A stretch of DNA of 64,000 nucleotides from Streptococcus parasanguinis (GCF_031582885.1 NZ_CP133988.1:1185501-1249500), one strand, 5' to 3'. Shown: positions 27,267 through 37,215, counted from the first letter of the stretch. The notes: generated from the letters alone by a model not told the origin. Program-made: numbers and translations.

Positions 27267-27332
27267 GCTGGGACAAAAGTCCTAGCCTCTCAATTGTCTT
27301 TGGATTGTCGAGCAAGACGCAGTGGTTGAGTG
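27265..27332 (+). repeat. partial copy of the 174-bp intergenic repeat
   Basis: It starts AGGCTGGGACAAAAGTCC, keeps the first hairpin and the following spacer as far as GGTTGAGTG, then diverges. Only the left 68 bp remain, immediately at the stop codon of the oxidoreductase gene. Confidence 0.85.
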
Positions 27333-27441
27333 TGCTCAACTACAAGGTAAGATTTTCAGACGGCTCAGTCAAGGAGCAGTAATCTATTTGAATCATGAGT
27401 AAGACCAATGCTAACAATTCTACAACTCTCATCTCCTGTCA

Positions 27442-27475
27442 TCACCTTGTAACACAAATGCAAGGTGACTTTTTT
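27442..27475 (+). terminator. terminator upstream of rmlA
   Basis: 8-bp stem TCACCTTG / CAAGGTGA followed by CTTTTTT. Confidence 0.85.
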
Positions 27476-27526
27476 ATATAAACATGATAAAATAAGGGTA
27501 ATGACTACGTAGAAAGGCCTAACATT

Positions 27527-28396
27527 ATGAAAGGTATTATTTTAGCAGGGGGCTCAGGAACTCGCTTGTATCCATTGACACGTGCGGCTTCTAAGCAGTT
27601 GATGCCCATTTATGACAAACCAATGATCTACTATCCGCTGTCAACCCTTATGTTGGCTGGGATCAAAGATATCCTGATCATCTCGACTCCTCAAGACCTT
27701 CCTCGTTTTGAAGAGCTTCTTGGAGATGGCTCTGAGCTAGGAATTTCTCTCTCTTATGCAGAGCAACCAAGTCCAGATGGTTTGGCGCAAGCCTTTATCA
27801 TTGGGGAAGACTTTATCGGTGACGATCATGTTGCCCTCATCCTTGGGGACAATATCTTCCACGGAAACGGCTTAACCAAGATGTTGCAACGGGCAGAAGC
27901 AAAGGAAAAAGGAGCGACTGTCTTTGGTTACCAAGTCAAAGATCCAGAACGCTTTGGTGTGGTAGAGTTTGACGCGGATATGAACGCTATCTCTATCGAA
28001 GAAAAACCAGAACATCCAAAATCCAACTTTGCGGTGACAGGACTTTACTTCTATGACAATGATGTGGTAGAAATTGCCAAAAACATCAAACCAAGTCCTC
28101 GTGGGGAGCTTGAAATCACAGATGTTAACAAGGCCTATTTGGAGCGTGGAGATCTCTCTGTTGAGCTCATGGGTCGTGGTTTTGCCTGGTTGGATACTGG
28201 AACTCACGAAAGCCTCTTGCAAGCTTCTCAATATATCGAAACTGTTCAACGCTTGCAAAATGTCCAAGTGGCTAACCTTGAGGAAATCGCCTATCGCATG
28301 GGTTATATCACCAAAGAACAAGTCCATGAATTAGCGCAATCACTGAAGAAAAACGAATACGGACAATACTTGCTCCGTTTGATTGGAGAAGCTTAA
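27527..28396 (+). CDS. rmlA: glucose-1-phosphate thymidylyltransferase
   Basis: RmlA makes dTDP-glucose from dTTP and glucose-1-phosphate, the first step to dTDP-L-rhamnose. The 289-residue protein begins with the nucleotidyltransferase signature [13 protein letters not shown] and contains [22 protein letters not shown] and the product-site stretch [12 protein letters not shown]. It overlaps rmlC by 1 nt. In streptococci dTDP-rhamnose feeds rhamnose-containing wall polysaccharides and capsules. Confidence 0.96.
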   Translation: MKGIILAGGSGTRLYPLTRAASKQLMPIYDKPMIYYPLSTLMLAGIKDILIISTPQDLPRFEELLGDGSELGISLSYAEQPSPDGLAQAFIIGEDFIGDDHVALILGDNIFHGNGLTKMLQRAEAKEKGATVFGYQVKDPERFGVVEFDADMNAISIEEKPEHPKSNFAVTGLYFYDNDVVEIAKNIKPSPRGELEITDVNKAYLERGDLSVELMGRGFAWLDTGTHESLLQASQYIETVQRLQNVQVANLEEIAYRMGYITKEQVHELAQSLKKNEYGQYLLRLIGEA

Positions 28397-28989
28397 TGAC
28401 AGAACAATTTTTCGAAAAAGAATTAGCAGCTCGCAAAATTGAAGCCATCCCAGGCTTGATGGAGTTTGATATTCCAGTGCGCGGGGACAACCGTGGTTGG
28501 TTTAAAGAAAACTTCCAAAAAGAGAAAATGCTTCCCCTTGGTTTCCCTGAAAGCTTCTTTGCGGAAGGTAAGTTGCAAAACAATATTTCATTCTCTCGTA
28601 AGAATGTTTTGCGTGGCTTGCATGCAGAGCCTTGGGACAAGTACATCTCTGTAGCAGATGAAGGCAAGGTTCTTGGAACTTGGGTAGACCTTCGTGAAGG
28701 CGAGACCTTTGGAAACACCTACCAAACCGTGATAGATGCTTCAAAAGGCATCTTCGTCCCTCGTGGTGTAGCCAATGGGTTCCAAGTTTTGACAGACAAA
28801 GTTGCCTATACATACTTAGTCAATGATTACTGGGCATTGGAACTCAAACCAAAATATGCTTTTGTCAACTACGCAGACCCAAGCCTAGACATCCAATGGG
28901 AAAACTTGGAAGAAGCAGAAGTCTCAGAAGCAGACAAGAACCACCCACTGCTCAAAGATGTCAAACCCCTAAAAGCAGAAGATTTGTAA
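28396..28989 (+). CDS. rmlC: dTDP-4-dehydrorhamnose 3,5-epimerase family protein
   Basis: A cupin-fold epimerase of 197 residues, the streptococcal length. Motifs: IPVRGDNRGWFKENFQ, RKNVLRGLHAEPW with the catalytic-type His, and FVPRGVANGFQVL. It converts dTDP-4-keto-6-deoxyglucose to the rhamno epimer. Its position between rmlA and rmlB fits the streptococcal order A-C-B. A 202-nt gap with a strong palindrome separates it from rmlB. Confidence 0.94.
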   Translation: MTEQFFEKELAARKIEAIPGLMEFDIPVRGDNRGWFKENFQKEKMLPLGFPESFFAEGKLQNNISFSRKNVLRGLHAEPWDKYISVADEGKVLGTWVDLREGETFGNTYQTVIDASKGIFVPRGVANGFQVLTDKVAYTYLVNDYWALELKPKYAFVNYADPSLDIQWENLEEAEVSEADKNHPLLKDVKPLKAEDL

Positions 28990-29057
28990 AAACGAACTTT
29001 GCGTAGCAATATCGCGACTGCAAGGAGCGTTATAAGAGAGTTTCTGCCCTAGTGAAA

Positions 29058-29082
29058 ACAAGATTCCCTCAGGGAATCTTGT
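29058..29082. repeat. perfect 12-bp palindrome between rmlC and rmlB
   Basis: ACAAGATTCCCT / AGGGAATCTTGT around a single C, with no T-tract. It lies in the 202-nt spacer, which has no ORF of its own. Further weak hairpins follow (TTTCGGCTTCGGATTT at about 29098). Confidence 0.7.
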
Positions 29083-29173
29083 AGGGAAATCCGGAGATTT
29101 CGGCTTCGGATTTAGCCATGAAACCGAAAGGTTGCTGGCTTGCCTCACTAACTAAAGGAACAATCAAAACTAA

Positions 29174-30238
<1,065 letters not shown>

Positions 30239-30244
30239 GGAAGA

Positions 30245-30276
30245 AAGTCCAAGTGGAAAACTACTTGGACTTTTTT
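30245..30276 (+). terminator. terminator after rmlB
   Basis: 10-bp stem AAGTCCAAGT / ACTTGGACTT followed by TTTTC. Confidence 0.9.
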
Positions 30277-30363
30277 CTTTTATTTTCTGAAAATGAGTGA
30301 GAGATCTTCTATGTATGGTATAATAGGATCAGTTTGAAAACAATTATCGATTAGGAGGAATAG

Positions 30364-31443
30364 ATGAATCAAAAAGATTGGGTTGACTATTTTGAAGCAC
30401 TCCATAACCGGAAGCCGAGTCTGCAAGAGTTTCAAGATGCACGAGCGAATGGTGAGTTTGTAGTGGAACGAAAAGAGAACGATCCTGAAGCACAAGTTCC
30501 ATCAGCGGTATTCTCACCAGAGAAGAGTGAGCAGGTTCAAATGCCATCGCAAGTAGAGTCGAGGCATGTGGCACCAGCTATCAAACGCTTTGGTGTGAAA
30601 TGGAATAAGCAGACAAAATGGGTTTTATCAGGTGTAGGAATACTAGCCTTTATTGTACTGGCTTACTTCTTTTTCTTCCAACCGACTCCAAGTTTGGAAG
30701 GAATTTGGGTTGGGCCTTCTGATTCAACAGCAGTAGTTTATGAATTAAATCAAGAAGAGCCACGATCTAATGGTAAGTATAAGATTGAAAAAGTTTATAA
30801 AGGAAATGAAGCAAAACAAGAGTTTCAGAAAGCTTTAAACCAGTTAAACTACTCCAAGCTGAAAACTTTAGCTGATGTTGATAGGAAATTAGACCTCCAC
30901 ACGAGGGAAGTTGTCATCATCAAAGACGAGCATGGGCTTGTTTATAATCTACTCCAAAGCAATGGGACCAATGTGATTTTAGCTAATGACTTGATGGATT
31001 TGGTGACCTATAGTGATCATTCAGAGAGCTTTAAGAAAAATGCTATTTTTCACAAGACAGAAATTCCTAAAGTGTTAGTTGGGAAATGGAAAATTGAACG
31101 TTCTTATGACGATGAAACCAATTACCTTGAATTAAATGATCGTGGAATTCTTACTTATAGTGAATTTGATAGCAGCGAAGGTACGGCTTTTTATACCCTA
31201 GAAGAGCTCCAAAAGATGCCTTCAACTAAGTTTGATCAGGAAAAGACAGCTGACAAAGTGAAAGAGGACTTTGAGGATCTTCAAGATGCGGTGGATTTTC
31301 AAGATTATCAGCTAAATAGTATGAAAGACGTGTACAAGCAACTAGGATCTGATTTTTATTATATCCCTGTAAATGGAGGAAAGACAGTTCTTGTTTTCAC
31401 AGAAGACTATCATTTATTTGAAAAATTGGAAAAAGTGAACTAA
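30364..31443 (+). CDS. membrane protein of unknown function, paralog 1
   Basis: A 359-residue protein with three parts. The cytoplasmic N-terminus begins MNQKDWVDYFEALHNRKPS and has a conserved QEFQDARANGEFVVERKE. A variable Pro/Gln-rich linker leads to one transmembrane helix (WVLSGVGILAFIVLAYFFFF, about 80-99). The outer domain begins PSLEGIWVGPSDSTAVVYEL and ends with YYIPVNGGKTVLVF and FEKLEKVN. It aligns along its whole length with the next gene, a tandem duplication. GGAGG precedes the ATG and a TGGTATAAT extended -10 lies at 30316-30324. The short YFE..NRKPS..EF motif is one I have seen in streptococcal membrane proteins; its role is not known to me. Confidence 0.8.
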   Translation: MNQKDWVDYFEALHNRKPSLQEFQDARANGEFVVERKENDPEAQVPSAVFSPEKSEQVQMPSQVESRHVAPAIKRFGVKWNKQTKWVLSGVGILAFIVLAYFFFFQPTPSLEGIWVGPSDSTAVVYELNQEEPRSNGKYKIEKVYKGNEAKQEFQKALNQLNYSKLKTLADVDRKLDLHTREVVIIKDEHGLVYNLLQSNGTNVILANDLMDLVTYSDHSESFKKNAIFHKTEIPKVLVGKWKIERSYDDETNYLELNDRGILTYSEFDSSEGTAFYTLEELQKMPSTKFDQEKTADKVKEDFEDLQDAVDFQDYQLNSMKDVYKQLGSDFYYIPVNGGKTVLVFTEDYHLFEKLEKVN

Positions 31444-31448
31444 ATCAG

Positions 31449-31468
31449 AAGGGCCGGAAGGTCCTTTT
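31449..31468 (+). terminator. terminator after paralog 1
   Basis: 7-bp stem AAGGGCC / GGTCCTT with a GGAA loop and T-rich tail. Confidence 0.75.
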
Positions 31469-31493
31469 CTTTTATTTTCTGAAAATCACAAAA

Positions 31494-31517
31494 TATACCA
31501 TTGATTTGTGGTATACT
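31494..31517 (+). promoter_or_regulatory. promoter of paralog 2 with an operator-like palindrome
   Basis: TATACCA (31494-31500), 8 nt, TGGTATA (31509-31515) form a perfect inverted repeat. The right half overlaps the extended -10 TGGTATACT (-10 at 31512-31517). The promoter of paralog 1 lacks the left half. Confidence 0.55.
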
Positions 31518-31555
31518 ATGATTAGTTTTTATGATGAATCAATAAGGGGGATATT

Positions 31556-32647
31556 ATGAATCAAAAAGATTGGGTTGAATACTTTGAAGCGATCAATGGT
31601 CGTAAGCCAAGTATGCAAGAATTTCAAGAAGCGCGTGAAAAAGGGGAGTTTGTCGTAGAGCGCAAAGAAGCAACGACTCCAACAATTGAAGCGCAGGCTC
31701 CAGCTCAAGAAGCACCTGTTGCACCTAGCGCACCTCTTTCACAAGAGCAGACTGCTTTTGTCCAACCACAACCATCTGCGAAAACCTTGCAACCTGTTCC
31801 AAGACCGAAAAAATTGACATTTTCTTTCAATAAACAAGCACAGATTGGGGGCGCAGTTGGAGGACTTGTCGCAGTGATTGCTTTTGCTTGGTTCTTTTTC
31901 TTTTCAGGTGGACCAAGTGTAGATGGCGTTTGGTTGCGAGATACGGATTCAAGTCCGGTCACTTATGAACTAAGCGGAAAGAAACAAAGAGTCAATGGCG
32001 ATGAGACCATCAAAAAGGTTCTCAAGGGCAATGAAGCGAAAAAAGAATTTAATACAGCACTTTCTTTGTTGAATGCATCTGACTTGCATTCACTTGCGGA
32101 TGTCGATAAGAAATTTAACCTGAAGACGACGGAAATAGTTGTTATTAAGTCTGGTGGGAACACACGTTATAACTTGCTCCAAAAAGATGGAAGCAATATT
32201 ATTTTAAGAAATGATTTATTCGACTTGAAAACTTATAAATCATACAAAGGAAACTTTGAAGATAATTTGGTCTATCACAAGGTTGAAACACCAAAGGCCA
32301 TGGTTGGAAAATGGAAGAATGTGACAGAAGGAAGTAATACAACTGTTCAGATTTCAGATCACGGAATTATTAGTGATAAGTATTACGATAGCAAGGCTTA
32401 CGCATTCTATTCTCTAGCTGATTCAGAAAAGTATGATGGAGACACGACTTCTAAAGAAGAGATCGAACACACATTTGAAGTAATTCAAGAAGCGGTGAAA
32501 TCAGAAGGCTATCAAGTGAAGAGCGCGAAGGAAGTCTATATACAAGCTAATTCAAATTATTGTTTCGTACCTGTCAACGGTGGAAAAAATATACTCGTCT
32601 TACATGGTGGGAATGAATTTGCCGCAAAATTAGAAAAAGTGAAATAA
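31556..32647 (+). CDS. membrane protein of unknown function, paralog 2
   Basis: A 363-residue paralog of the preceding protein, with the same three-part plan: MNQKDWVEYFEAINGRKPS at the N-terminus, a longer Pro/Ala/Gln linker, one transmembrane helix (GGAVGGLVAVIAFAWFFFF, about 99-117) and the outer domain SVDGVWLRDTDSSPVTYEL ending FVPVNGGKNILVL and FAAKLEKVK. Shared landmarks such as KVLKGNEAKKEFNTAL, LADVDKKFNL and MVGKWKN show homology over the full outer domain. It has its own promoter and terminator, so the two copies can be expressed separately. GGGGG is 6 nt before the ATG. Confidence 0.8.
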   Translation: MNQKDWVEYFEAINGRKPSMQEFQEAREKGEFVVERKEATTPTIEAQAPAQEAPVAPSAPLSQEQTAFVQPQPSAKTLQPVPRPKKLTFSFNKQAQIGGAVGGLVAVIAFAWFFFFSGGPSVDGVWLRDTDSSPVTYELSGKKQRVNGDETIKKVLKGNEAKKEFNTALSLLNASDLHSLADVDKKFNLKTTEIVVIKSGGNTRYNLLQKDGSNIILRNDLFDLKTYKSYKGNFEDNLVYHKVETPKAMVGKWKNVTEGSNTTVQISDHGIISDKYYDSKAYAFYSLADSEKYDGDTTSKEEIEHTFEVIQEAVKSEGYQVKSAKEVYIQANSNYCFVPVNGGKNILVLHGGNEFAAKLEKVK

Positions 32648-32649
32648 TC

Positions 32650-32670
32650 AAAGGACCGCAAGGTCCTTTT
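32650..32670 (+). terminator. terminator after paralog 2
   Basis: 8-bp stem AAAGGACC / GGTCCTTT with a GCAA tetraloop and further T. Confidence 0.8.
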
Positions 32671-32698
32671 CTAGTCCAAATTTCATCGGGAAAAATGA

Positions 32699-32727
32699 TT
32701 CAAGTCTAGGCAAAAATATGGTAAAAT
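32699..32727 (+). promoter_or_regulatory. udk promoter
   Basis: TTCAAG (32699-32704), 17-nt spacer, TAAAAT (32722-32727) preceded by TGG. This gives a leader of about 55 nt before udk. Confidence 0.6.
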
Positions 32728-32788
32728 GAATAAGATGTAGTGGAGAGGTTAGGACCTTTTCAAGCGATTAGAGGTAATGGAGTAGAAA

Positions 32789-33427
32789 ATGCAAAATAGA
32801 CCTATTATTATTGGTGTTACTGGTGGTTCTGGTGGTGGAAAAACCAGCGTGTCTCGTGCCATTTTGGCTAATTTTCCGAATGAAAAGATTGCTATGATTG
32901 AGCATGATTCTTATTACAAGGACCAGAGTCATTTAACCTTTGAGGAGCGGATCAAGACCAACTATGACCATCCTTTTGCCTTTGATACGGACTTGATGAT
33001 TGCGCAGATCAATGAACTCTTGGCAGGTCGTCCGGTGGATATCCCAACCTATGACTATGCAGAGCATACGCGCAGCAGCAAGACCTATCGTCAGGAACCT
33101 CAAGATGTCTTTATCGTGGAAGGGATCTTGGTCCTTGAAGACAAGCGCCTTCGAGACTTGATGGATATCAAGATCTTTGTGGATACGGATGATGATGTTC
33201 GGATCATTCGCCGGATCAAGCGCGATATGGAGGAGCGTGGACGGAGTCTCGATAGCGTTATTGAGCAGTACCTTGGAGTGGTGAAGCCCATGTACCATCA
33301 GTTCATTGAGCCAACTAAGCGCTATGCGGACGTGATCATTCCTGAAGGAGTGACCAACACGGTAGCGATTGATTTGATCACAACCAAGATTGAGAAAATC
33401 CTCAACGAAGCGCGTGAGGGAAAATAA
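32789..33427 (+). CDS. udk: uridine kinase
   Basis: Udk phosphorylates uridine and cytidine for pyrimidine salvage. The 212-residue protein has the P-loop [12 protein letters not shown] at residues 9-20, the acceptor-site [12 protein letters not shown], the FDTDLM segment with YDYAEHTR, and the lid [12 protein letters not shown]. It is standard length for the family. It is preceded by its own promoter. Confidence 0.95.
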   Translation: MQNRPIIIGVTGGSGGGKTSVSRAILANFPNEKIAMIEHDSYYKDQSHLTFEERIKTNYDHPFAFDTDLMIAQINELLAGRPVDIPTYDYAEHTRSSKTYRQEPQDVFIVEGILVLEDKRLRDLMDIKIFVDTDDDVRIIRRIKRDMEERGRSLDSVIEQYLGVVKPMYHQFIEPTKRYADVIIPEGVTNTVAIDLITTKIEKILNEAREGK

Positions 33428-33610
33428 AAAAAGAGAGAAGAAGGGCAACTGGTCACCAAGTGTCTACGGATAGGAGGAGTGACGGAATAACGCAGTGGCT
33501 GATTTTGCTATTTAAGCTTGGAAGACTTCTGGATCAGCCTTGCGGGGGAGGTACTCGTGACGTTTGGGAACGTTCTGTATCACTCCCTCTTTTTCTTAGG
33601 GAGAATGGAA

Positions 33611-34291
33611 ATGAAAAGGGAGTTTCATTCGCGGACCAAGGCGTTCGCTTGTTTATTGACCATGTGTGCTGGTTTTTCAGATGCTTATACCTTTATTTGT
33701 CGGGGTGGGACCTTGGCGGCAGGCCAGACGGGAAATGTGGTCTTTCTATCGGTTGGTTTGATTGGCCAGCAGATCTCAGATGTAGAAGTGAAGTTAGCCA
33801 CGATGCTGGCCTTTATGCTGGGAATCTTTTTGATGACGGTTTTACGTCGCTTGATTGACAATTCAGTCTGGCGCTTGAGTACCCTGGTGCCCTTTATCCT
33901 CACGACATTGGTGACGGGATTTTTACCAGCATCGGTAAAAAATGTCTTCATCGTGCCTTTTTTTAGCCTGAGTTTGGGAATCGTAGCGACCTCATTTGGA
34001 GAAGTAGATGGCTATGCCTACAACCACTCCTTTATGACCGGAAATCTCAAGAAAACCATGGTAGCTTATGGAGATTTTGTTAGAGACAGGGAGATGAAAT
34101 TCCTCTGGGAAGCCATCTTTATGACCTGCCTGATCGGGAGTTTCGTCTGTGGGGCCATCTTTTCGACCTACTTGATCCAGTTTTATGGACTAAAGACGAT
34201 TTGGCTGGTGGCCATCATCTTGACCATCTTTTTAATCTACCGGGCCATTCAATATTTTGAAGTCTTTCACTTCAATCGACGACATGAATAG
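33611..34291 (+). CDS. DUF1275 (YoaK family) membrane protein
   Basis: A 226-residue integral membrane protein with about six hydrophobic segments. The DUF1275 hallmarks are AFACLLTMCAGFSDAYTFI with GGTLAAGQTGNVVFLS in the first third, and TSFGEVDGYAYNHSFMTGNL in the second half, the duplicated (F)MTGN pattern of the family. The ATG at 33611 is chosen because GGGAG is 7 nt upstream; the frame is open further upstream without a better site. The function of the family is unknown. The 183 nt between udk and this gene contain no other supported ORF. Confidence 0.85.
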   Translation: MKREFHSRTKAFACLLTMCAGFSDAYTFICRGGTLAAGQTGNVVFLSVGLIGQQISDVEVKLATMLAFMLGIFLMTVLRRLIDNSVWRLSTLVPFILTTLVTGFLPASVKNVFIVPFFSLSLGIVATSFGEVDGYAYNHSFMTGNLKKTMVAYGDFVRDREMKFLWEAIFMTCLIGSFVCGAIFSTYLIQFYGLKTIWLVAIILTIFLIYRAIQYFEVFHFNRRHE

Positions 34292-34377
34292 ATAAAATGA
34301 TTTTAAAAAATAAGTTAAATGATTTTGCAAAGAAATAAAACTGAAATTTCATTTTTAAAATGAATCCAGAATATATT

Positions 34378-34416
34378 GAAACTTTCTGACGTCCGTCCTC
34401 ACCTAAGGAAAGTTTT
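34378..34416 (-). repeat. short copy of the BOX-like repeat (ends only)
   Basis: GAAACTTTC to GGAAAGTTTTT, 39 bp. Its reverse complement matches the first 31 bases of the element at 2884 (CTTAGGTGAG.ACGGACGTCAG) joined directly to that element's right end, so the internal modules are missing. Confidence 0.7.
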
Positions 34417-34440
34417 TAAGAGAACTTATCTATATTCCAG

Positions 34441-34614
34441 AGGCTGGGACAAAAGTCCTAGCCTCTCAATTATCTTTGGATTGTCGAGCAAGACGCAGTG
34501 GTTGAGTGGGCTCTACTACGCTGATTTCATCAGCTGTTACAGCCCTACTCAACTGTGCGGAGGTGGGACGACGAAATCGAATTCTAACGAATGACCGATT
34601 TCTGTCCCACTCTC
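34441..34614 (+). repeat. 174-bp intergenic repeat, full copy 2
   Basis: AGGCTGGGACAAAAGTCC at the left end, GTCCCACTCTC at the right end, and the complete interior with a GTTGAGT...ACTCAAC arm. Together with the short BOX-like copy it fills the 380-nt space between the DUF1275 gene and the GAF gene. Confidence 0.9.
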
Positions 34615-34655
34615 TTTTCTTTCGCTGTTTGAAGCTTAATTTTTGGGCAAAGATT

Positions 34656-34664
34656 TGGTATAAT
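34656..34664 (+). promoter_or_regulatory. extended -10 directly at the fRMsr start
   Basis: TGGTATAAT with TATAAT at 34659-34664. The ATG at 34672 is only 7 nt downstream, so a transcript from here would be leaderless. Confidence 0.55.
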
Positions 34665-34671
34665 GAAAGGT

Positions 34672-35169
34672 ATGAAACATTCGGAAAAAGAATCACAATA
34701 CCAACTTTTACTGGCACAGTTAGACGCTCTCTTAACAGGTGAAAGCAATGCCTTAGCCAATTTGTCTAACGCCAGTGCTCTCTTAAATCAAGCCCTACCT
34801 CGTTCTGTCTTTGCGGGTTTTTATTTGTATGACCAGTCAGAATTGATCTTGGGACCCTTTCAAGGTGGCGTCTCTTGTGTCCACATCGCACTTGGAAAGG
34901 GTGTTTGTGGAGAAGCGGCCCAGAAGCAAGAAACCATGATTGTCGATGATGTCCGCCAACATGCCAACTATATTTCCTGTGATAGTCGGGCTATGAGTGA
35001 AATTGTGGTGCCTATGGTCAAGGCCGGCCAGCTCCTTGGGGTTTTAGACCTGGACTCAGAATGCGTCTCTGACTACGATCAGCTGGATCAAGAGTATTTG
35101 GAAGAGTTTGTCGCTCTCTTGATCGAAAAGACAAACTGGGACTTTAAGATGTTTGGAGTTAAGAACTAA
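34672..35169 (+). CDS. free methionine-(R)-sulfoxide reductase (GAF domain)
   Basis: A 165-residue GAF-domain protein of the fRMsr family, which reduces free methionine-R-sulfoxide through a thiol relay. The three family cysteines are visible: [17 protein letters not shown] (two, ten residues apart) and [15 protein letters not shown] (the third). An upstream in-frame ATG at 34663 overlaps the -10 element and is rejected. It overlaps dnaX by 1 nt (TAATG), a pairing conserved in streptococci. Confidence 0.9.
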   Translation: MKHSEKESQYQLLLAQLDALLTGESNALANLSNASALLNQALPRSVFAGFYLYDQSELILGPFQGGVSCVHIALGKGVCGEAAQKQETMIVDDVRQHANYISCDSRAMSEIVVPMVKAGQLLGVLDLDSECVSDYDQLDQEYLEEFVALLIEKTNWDFKMFGVKN

Positions 35170-36845
35170 TGTATCAAGCTTTATATCGGAAATACCGTAG
35201 CCAGACCTTTGGTCAATTGGTTGGCCAGCAAGTGGTGGCACGGACATTGAGGCAGGCCGTCGAGCAGGACAAAATCAGCCATGCCTATCTCTTTTCTGGA
35301 CCTCGTGGAACTGGGAAAACGAGTGTGGCCAAGATCTTTGCTAAGGCCATGAACTGTCCTAATCAAGTCAATGGGGAGCCGTGTAACAACTGCTATATCT
35401 GTGAATCCATTACCAATGGGAGTCTTGAGGATGTTATCGAGATCGATGCAGCCTCTAACAATGGGGTCGATGAAATTCGCGATATTCGCGACAAGTCGAC
35501 CTATGCTCCAAGTCTAGCCAAGCACAAAGTCTACATTATCGATGAGGTCCACATGCTCTCGACAGGGGCCTTTAATGCCTTGTTGAAGACGCTGGAAGAG
35601 CCGACAGAGAATGTGGTCTTTATTCTCGCTACGACAGAATTGCACAAAATTCCTGCAACTATTTTGTCACGGGTCCAACGCTTTGAATTCAAGTCCATCA
35701 AACTGCCAGATATTGTCCAGCATTTGGAAAATATCCTAGCTACTGAAGGAATTGCTTATGAAGCAGATGCGGTTCAGATCATCGCCCGGCGCGCTGAAGG
35801 TGGGATGCGGGATGCTTTGTCCATTTTAGACCAAGCCCTAAGTCTGACTGCGGGTAGTGAGTTGACGGCCGCGATTGCCGAAGAGATCACGGGCTCTATC
35901 AGTCTAGCCGCTCTTGATCAGTATGTGGCCGCCATCCTGGACCATGATGCGACGGCTGCGCTGGACCAACTTGCGATTATCTTTGATAATGGCAAGAATA
36001 TGGCTCGTTTTGTCGCGGACTTACTTCAATACCTGAGAGATCTCTTGATTGTTCAGACAGGTGGAGAAAATACCCATGCTAGTGATTTATTCGCGGCCAA
36101 CCTTGCAGCCGATCAAGCTCGTCTCTTTGCTCTGATTGATCAGGCGACGACTAGTCTAGCAGATATCAAAAACAGCCTGCAACCGCGCATTTATACTGAA
36201 ATGATGACCATTAAATTGGCGGAAAGTACGGCTCAAGATTCTAACTCAGTAGCTGTTGAACTTCCTTCCAATGTGCTAGCTCAGCTGGAAGACTTGAAGA
36301 AAGAAGTCGCTCAACTCAAGCAACAATTGGTCCAGGCCGGTGCTAGCCTTCCTGCCTCAAAACCTCCAGTAACTCGTCCAACCAAATCTAGTAAAGGCTA
36401 CCGAGCAGATCGCAACAAGGTCAACGCGATTTTGCAAGAGGCAGTCGAAAACCCAGAACTGGCTCGAACCAACTTGATCCGTCTCCAGAATGCATGGGGG
36501 GAAATTATCGAAAGCTTGGCAGGTGCAGATAAGGCTCTCTTGATCGGATCTCAACCGGTTGCTGCCAATGAAAATCATGCGATTTTAGCTTTTGAGTCTG
36601 CCTTTAATGCCGAACAGACCATGAAGCGGGACAACCTCAATACCATGTTTGGAAATATCCTCAGCAATGCTGCAGGCTTCTCTCCAGAGATTCTAGCGGT
36701 TTCTCTAGAGGAGTGGACTCAAATCCGGGCAGAGTTTTCAGCTAAGACGCGTGGACAAAAATCCGAAGTGGTGGAAGAAGAGGAAAGCGTCATTCCTGAG
36801 GAATTTACCTTCCTATCTGATAAAATTACCCTTCAGGACGATTAA
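35169..36845 (+). CDS. dnaX: DNA polymerase III subunit gamma/tau
   Basis: DnaX is the clamp-loader ATPase subunit of the replicase. The 558-residue protein has Walker A SGPRGTGKTSVAK near residues 40-52, a four-Cys zinc module (CPNQVNGEPCNNCYICESI), the DEVHML Walker B stretch, and the arginine-finger SRVQRFEF. The C-terminal third is less conserved, with a coiled-coil-like stretch LEDLKKEVAQLKQQLVQ. No obvious frameshift site with long A-runs is seen, so a single product is expected. Confidence 0.95.
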   Translation: MYQALYRKYRSQTFGQLVGQQVVARTLRQAVEQDKISHAYLFSGPRGTGKTSVAKIFAKAMNCPNQVNGEPCNNCYICESITNGSLEDVIEIDAASNNGVDEIRDIRDKSTYAPSLAKHKVYIIDEVHMLSTGAFNALLKTLEEPTENVVFILATTELHKIPATILSRVQRFEFKSIKLPDIVQHLENILATEGIAYEADAVQIIARRAEGGMRDALSILDQALSLTAGSELTAAIAEEITGSISLAALDQYVAAILDHDATAALDQLAIIFDNGKNMARFVADLLQYLRDLLIVQTGGENTHASDLFAANLAADQARLFALIDQATTSLADIKNSLQPRIYTEMMTIKLAESTAQDSNSVAVELPSNVLAQLEDLKKEVAQLKQQLVQAGASLPASKPPVTRPTKSSKGYRADRNKVNAILQEAVENPELARTNLIRLQNAWGEIIESLAGADKALLIGSQPVAANENHAILAFESAFNAEQTMKRDNLNTMFGNILSNAAGFSPEILAVSLEEWTQIRAEFSAKTRGQKSEVVEEEESVIPEEFTFLSDKITLQDD

Positions 36846-36868
36846 TACATGAATCTTTTACTGAATCA

Positions 36869-36877
36869 TGGTAAAAT
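36869..36877 (+). promoter_or_regulatory. extended -10 directly at the DUF3272 start
   Basis: TGGTAAAAT with TAAAAT at 36872-36877. The ATG at 36884 is 6 nt further on, so a transcript from here would be leaderless. Confidence 0.45.
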
Positions 36878-36883
36878 AATGAT

Positions 36884-37081
36884 ATGAATAGAAAACAATT
36901 TGCAGTGATAGCAGTCTTTACTGCTATGGAGACTTATTTTTTCAATGAAGCGACCATGGCGGGTCAGATGCTCTTTGCATTCTTTTGGGCCCTCTTGATC
37001 TTGCGCAATCTCCAAACGGCCTATATGGTGGAGAAAATTGCTAATGCTATTGAAAAAGAAATGAAGAAGAAAAGAAAATAA
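36884..37081 (+). CDS. DUF3272 family small membrane protein
   Basis: A 65-residue protein with two short hydrophobic segments (FAVIAVFTAMETYFF and MAGQMLFAFFWALLILRNL) and a basic C-terminal tail ending EKEMKKKRK. It matches the Streptococcus-specific DUF3272 family in size, pattern and position after dnaX. No ribosome site is visible directly before the ATG. Function unknown. Confidence 0.8.
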   Translation: MNRKQFAVIAVFTAMETYFFNEATMAGQMLFAFFWALLILRNLQTAYMVEKIANAIEKEMKKKRK

Positions 37082-37117
37082 AACCTTTGAAAAGAAATCT
37101 TTTTTCAAAGGTTTTTT
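37082..37117 (+). terminator. terminator after DUF3272
   Basis: 12-bp stem AACCTTTGAAAA / TTTTCAAAGGTT followed by TTTTC. Confidence 0.85.
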
Positions 37118-37157
37118 CTATGGCGATAGATGAAGTAACTCTGAACGACTGCTCAGC

Positions 37158-37185
37158 TTTCCTAGATTTTTCTAGGAAATTTTTT
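37158..37185 (+). terminator. second terminator/attenuator before the vex operon
   Basis: 9-bp perfect stem TTTCCTAGA / TCTAGGAAA with a TTTT loop, followed by six T. It lies 40 nt after the first terminator and about 30 nt before the TATAAT at 37216-37221. Confidence 0.8.
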
Positions 37186-37215
37186 CTATTTCATAAACAT
37201 TTCACATTTCTCCTC

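Noticed and set aside
33460-33858. 132-residue open frame between udk and the DUF1275 gene
   Set aside because: It overlaps the DUF1275 gene in another frame and has no family pattern; DUF1275 motifs are clear in the other frame.
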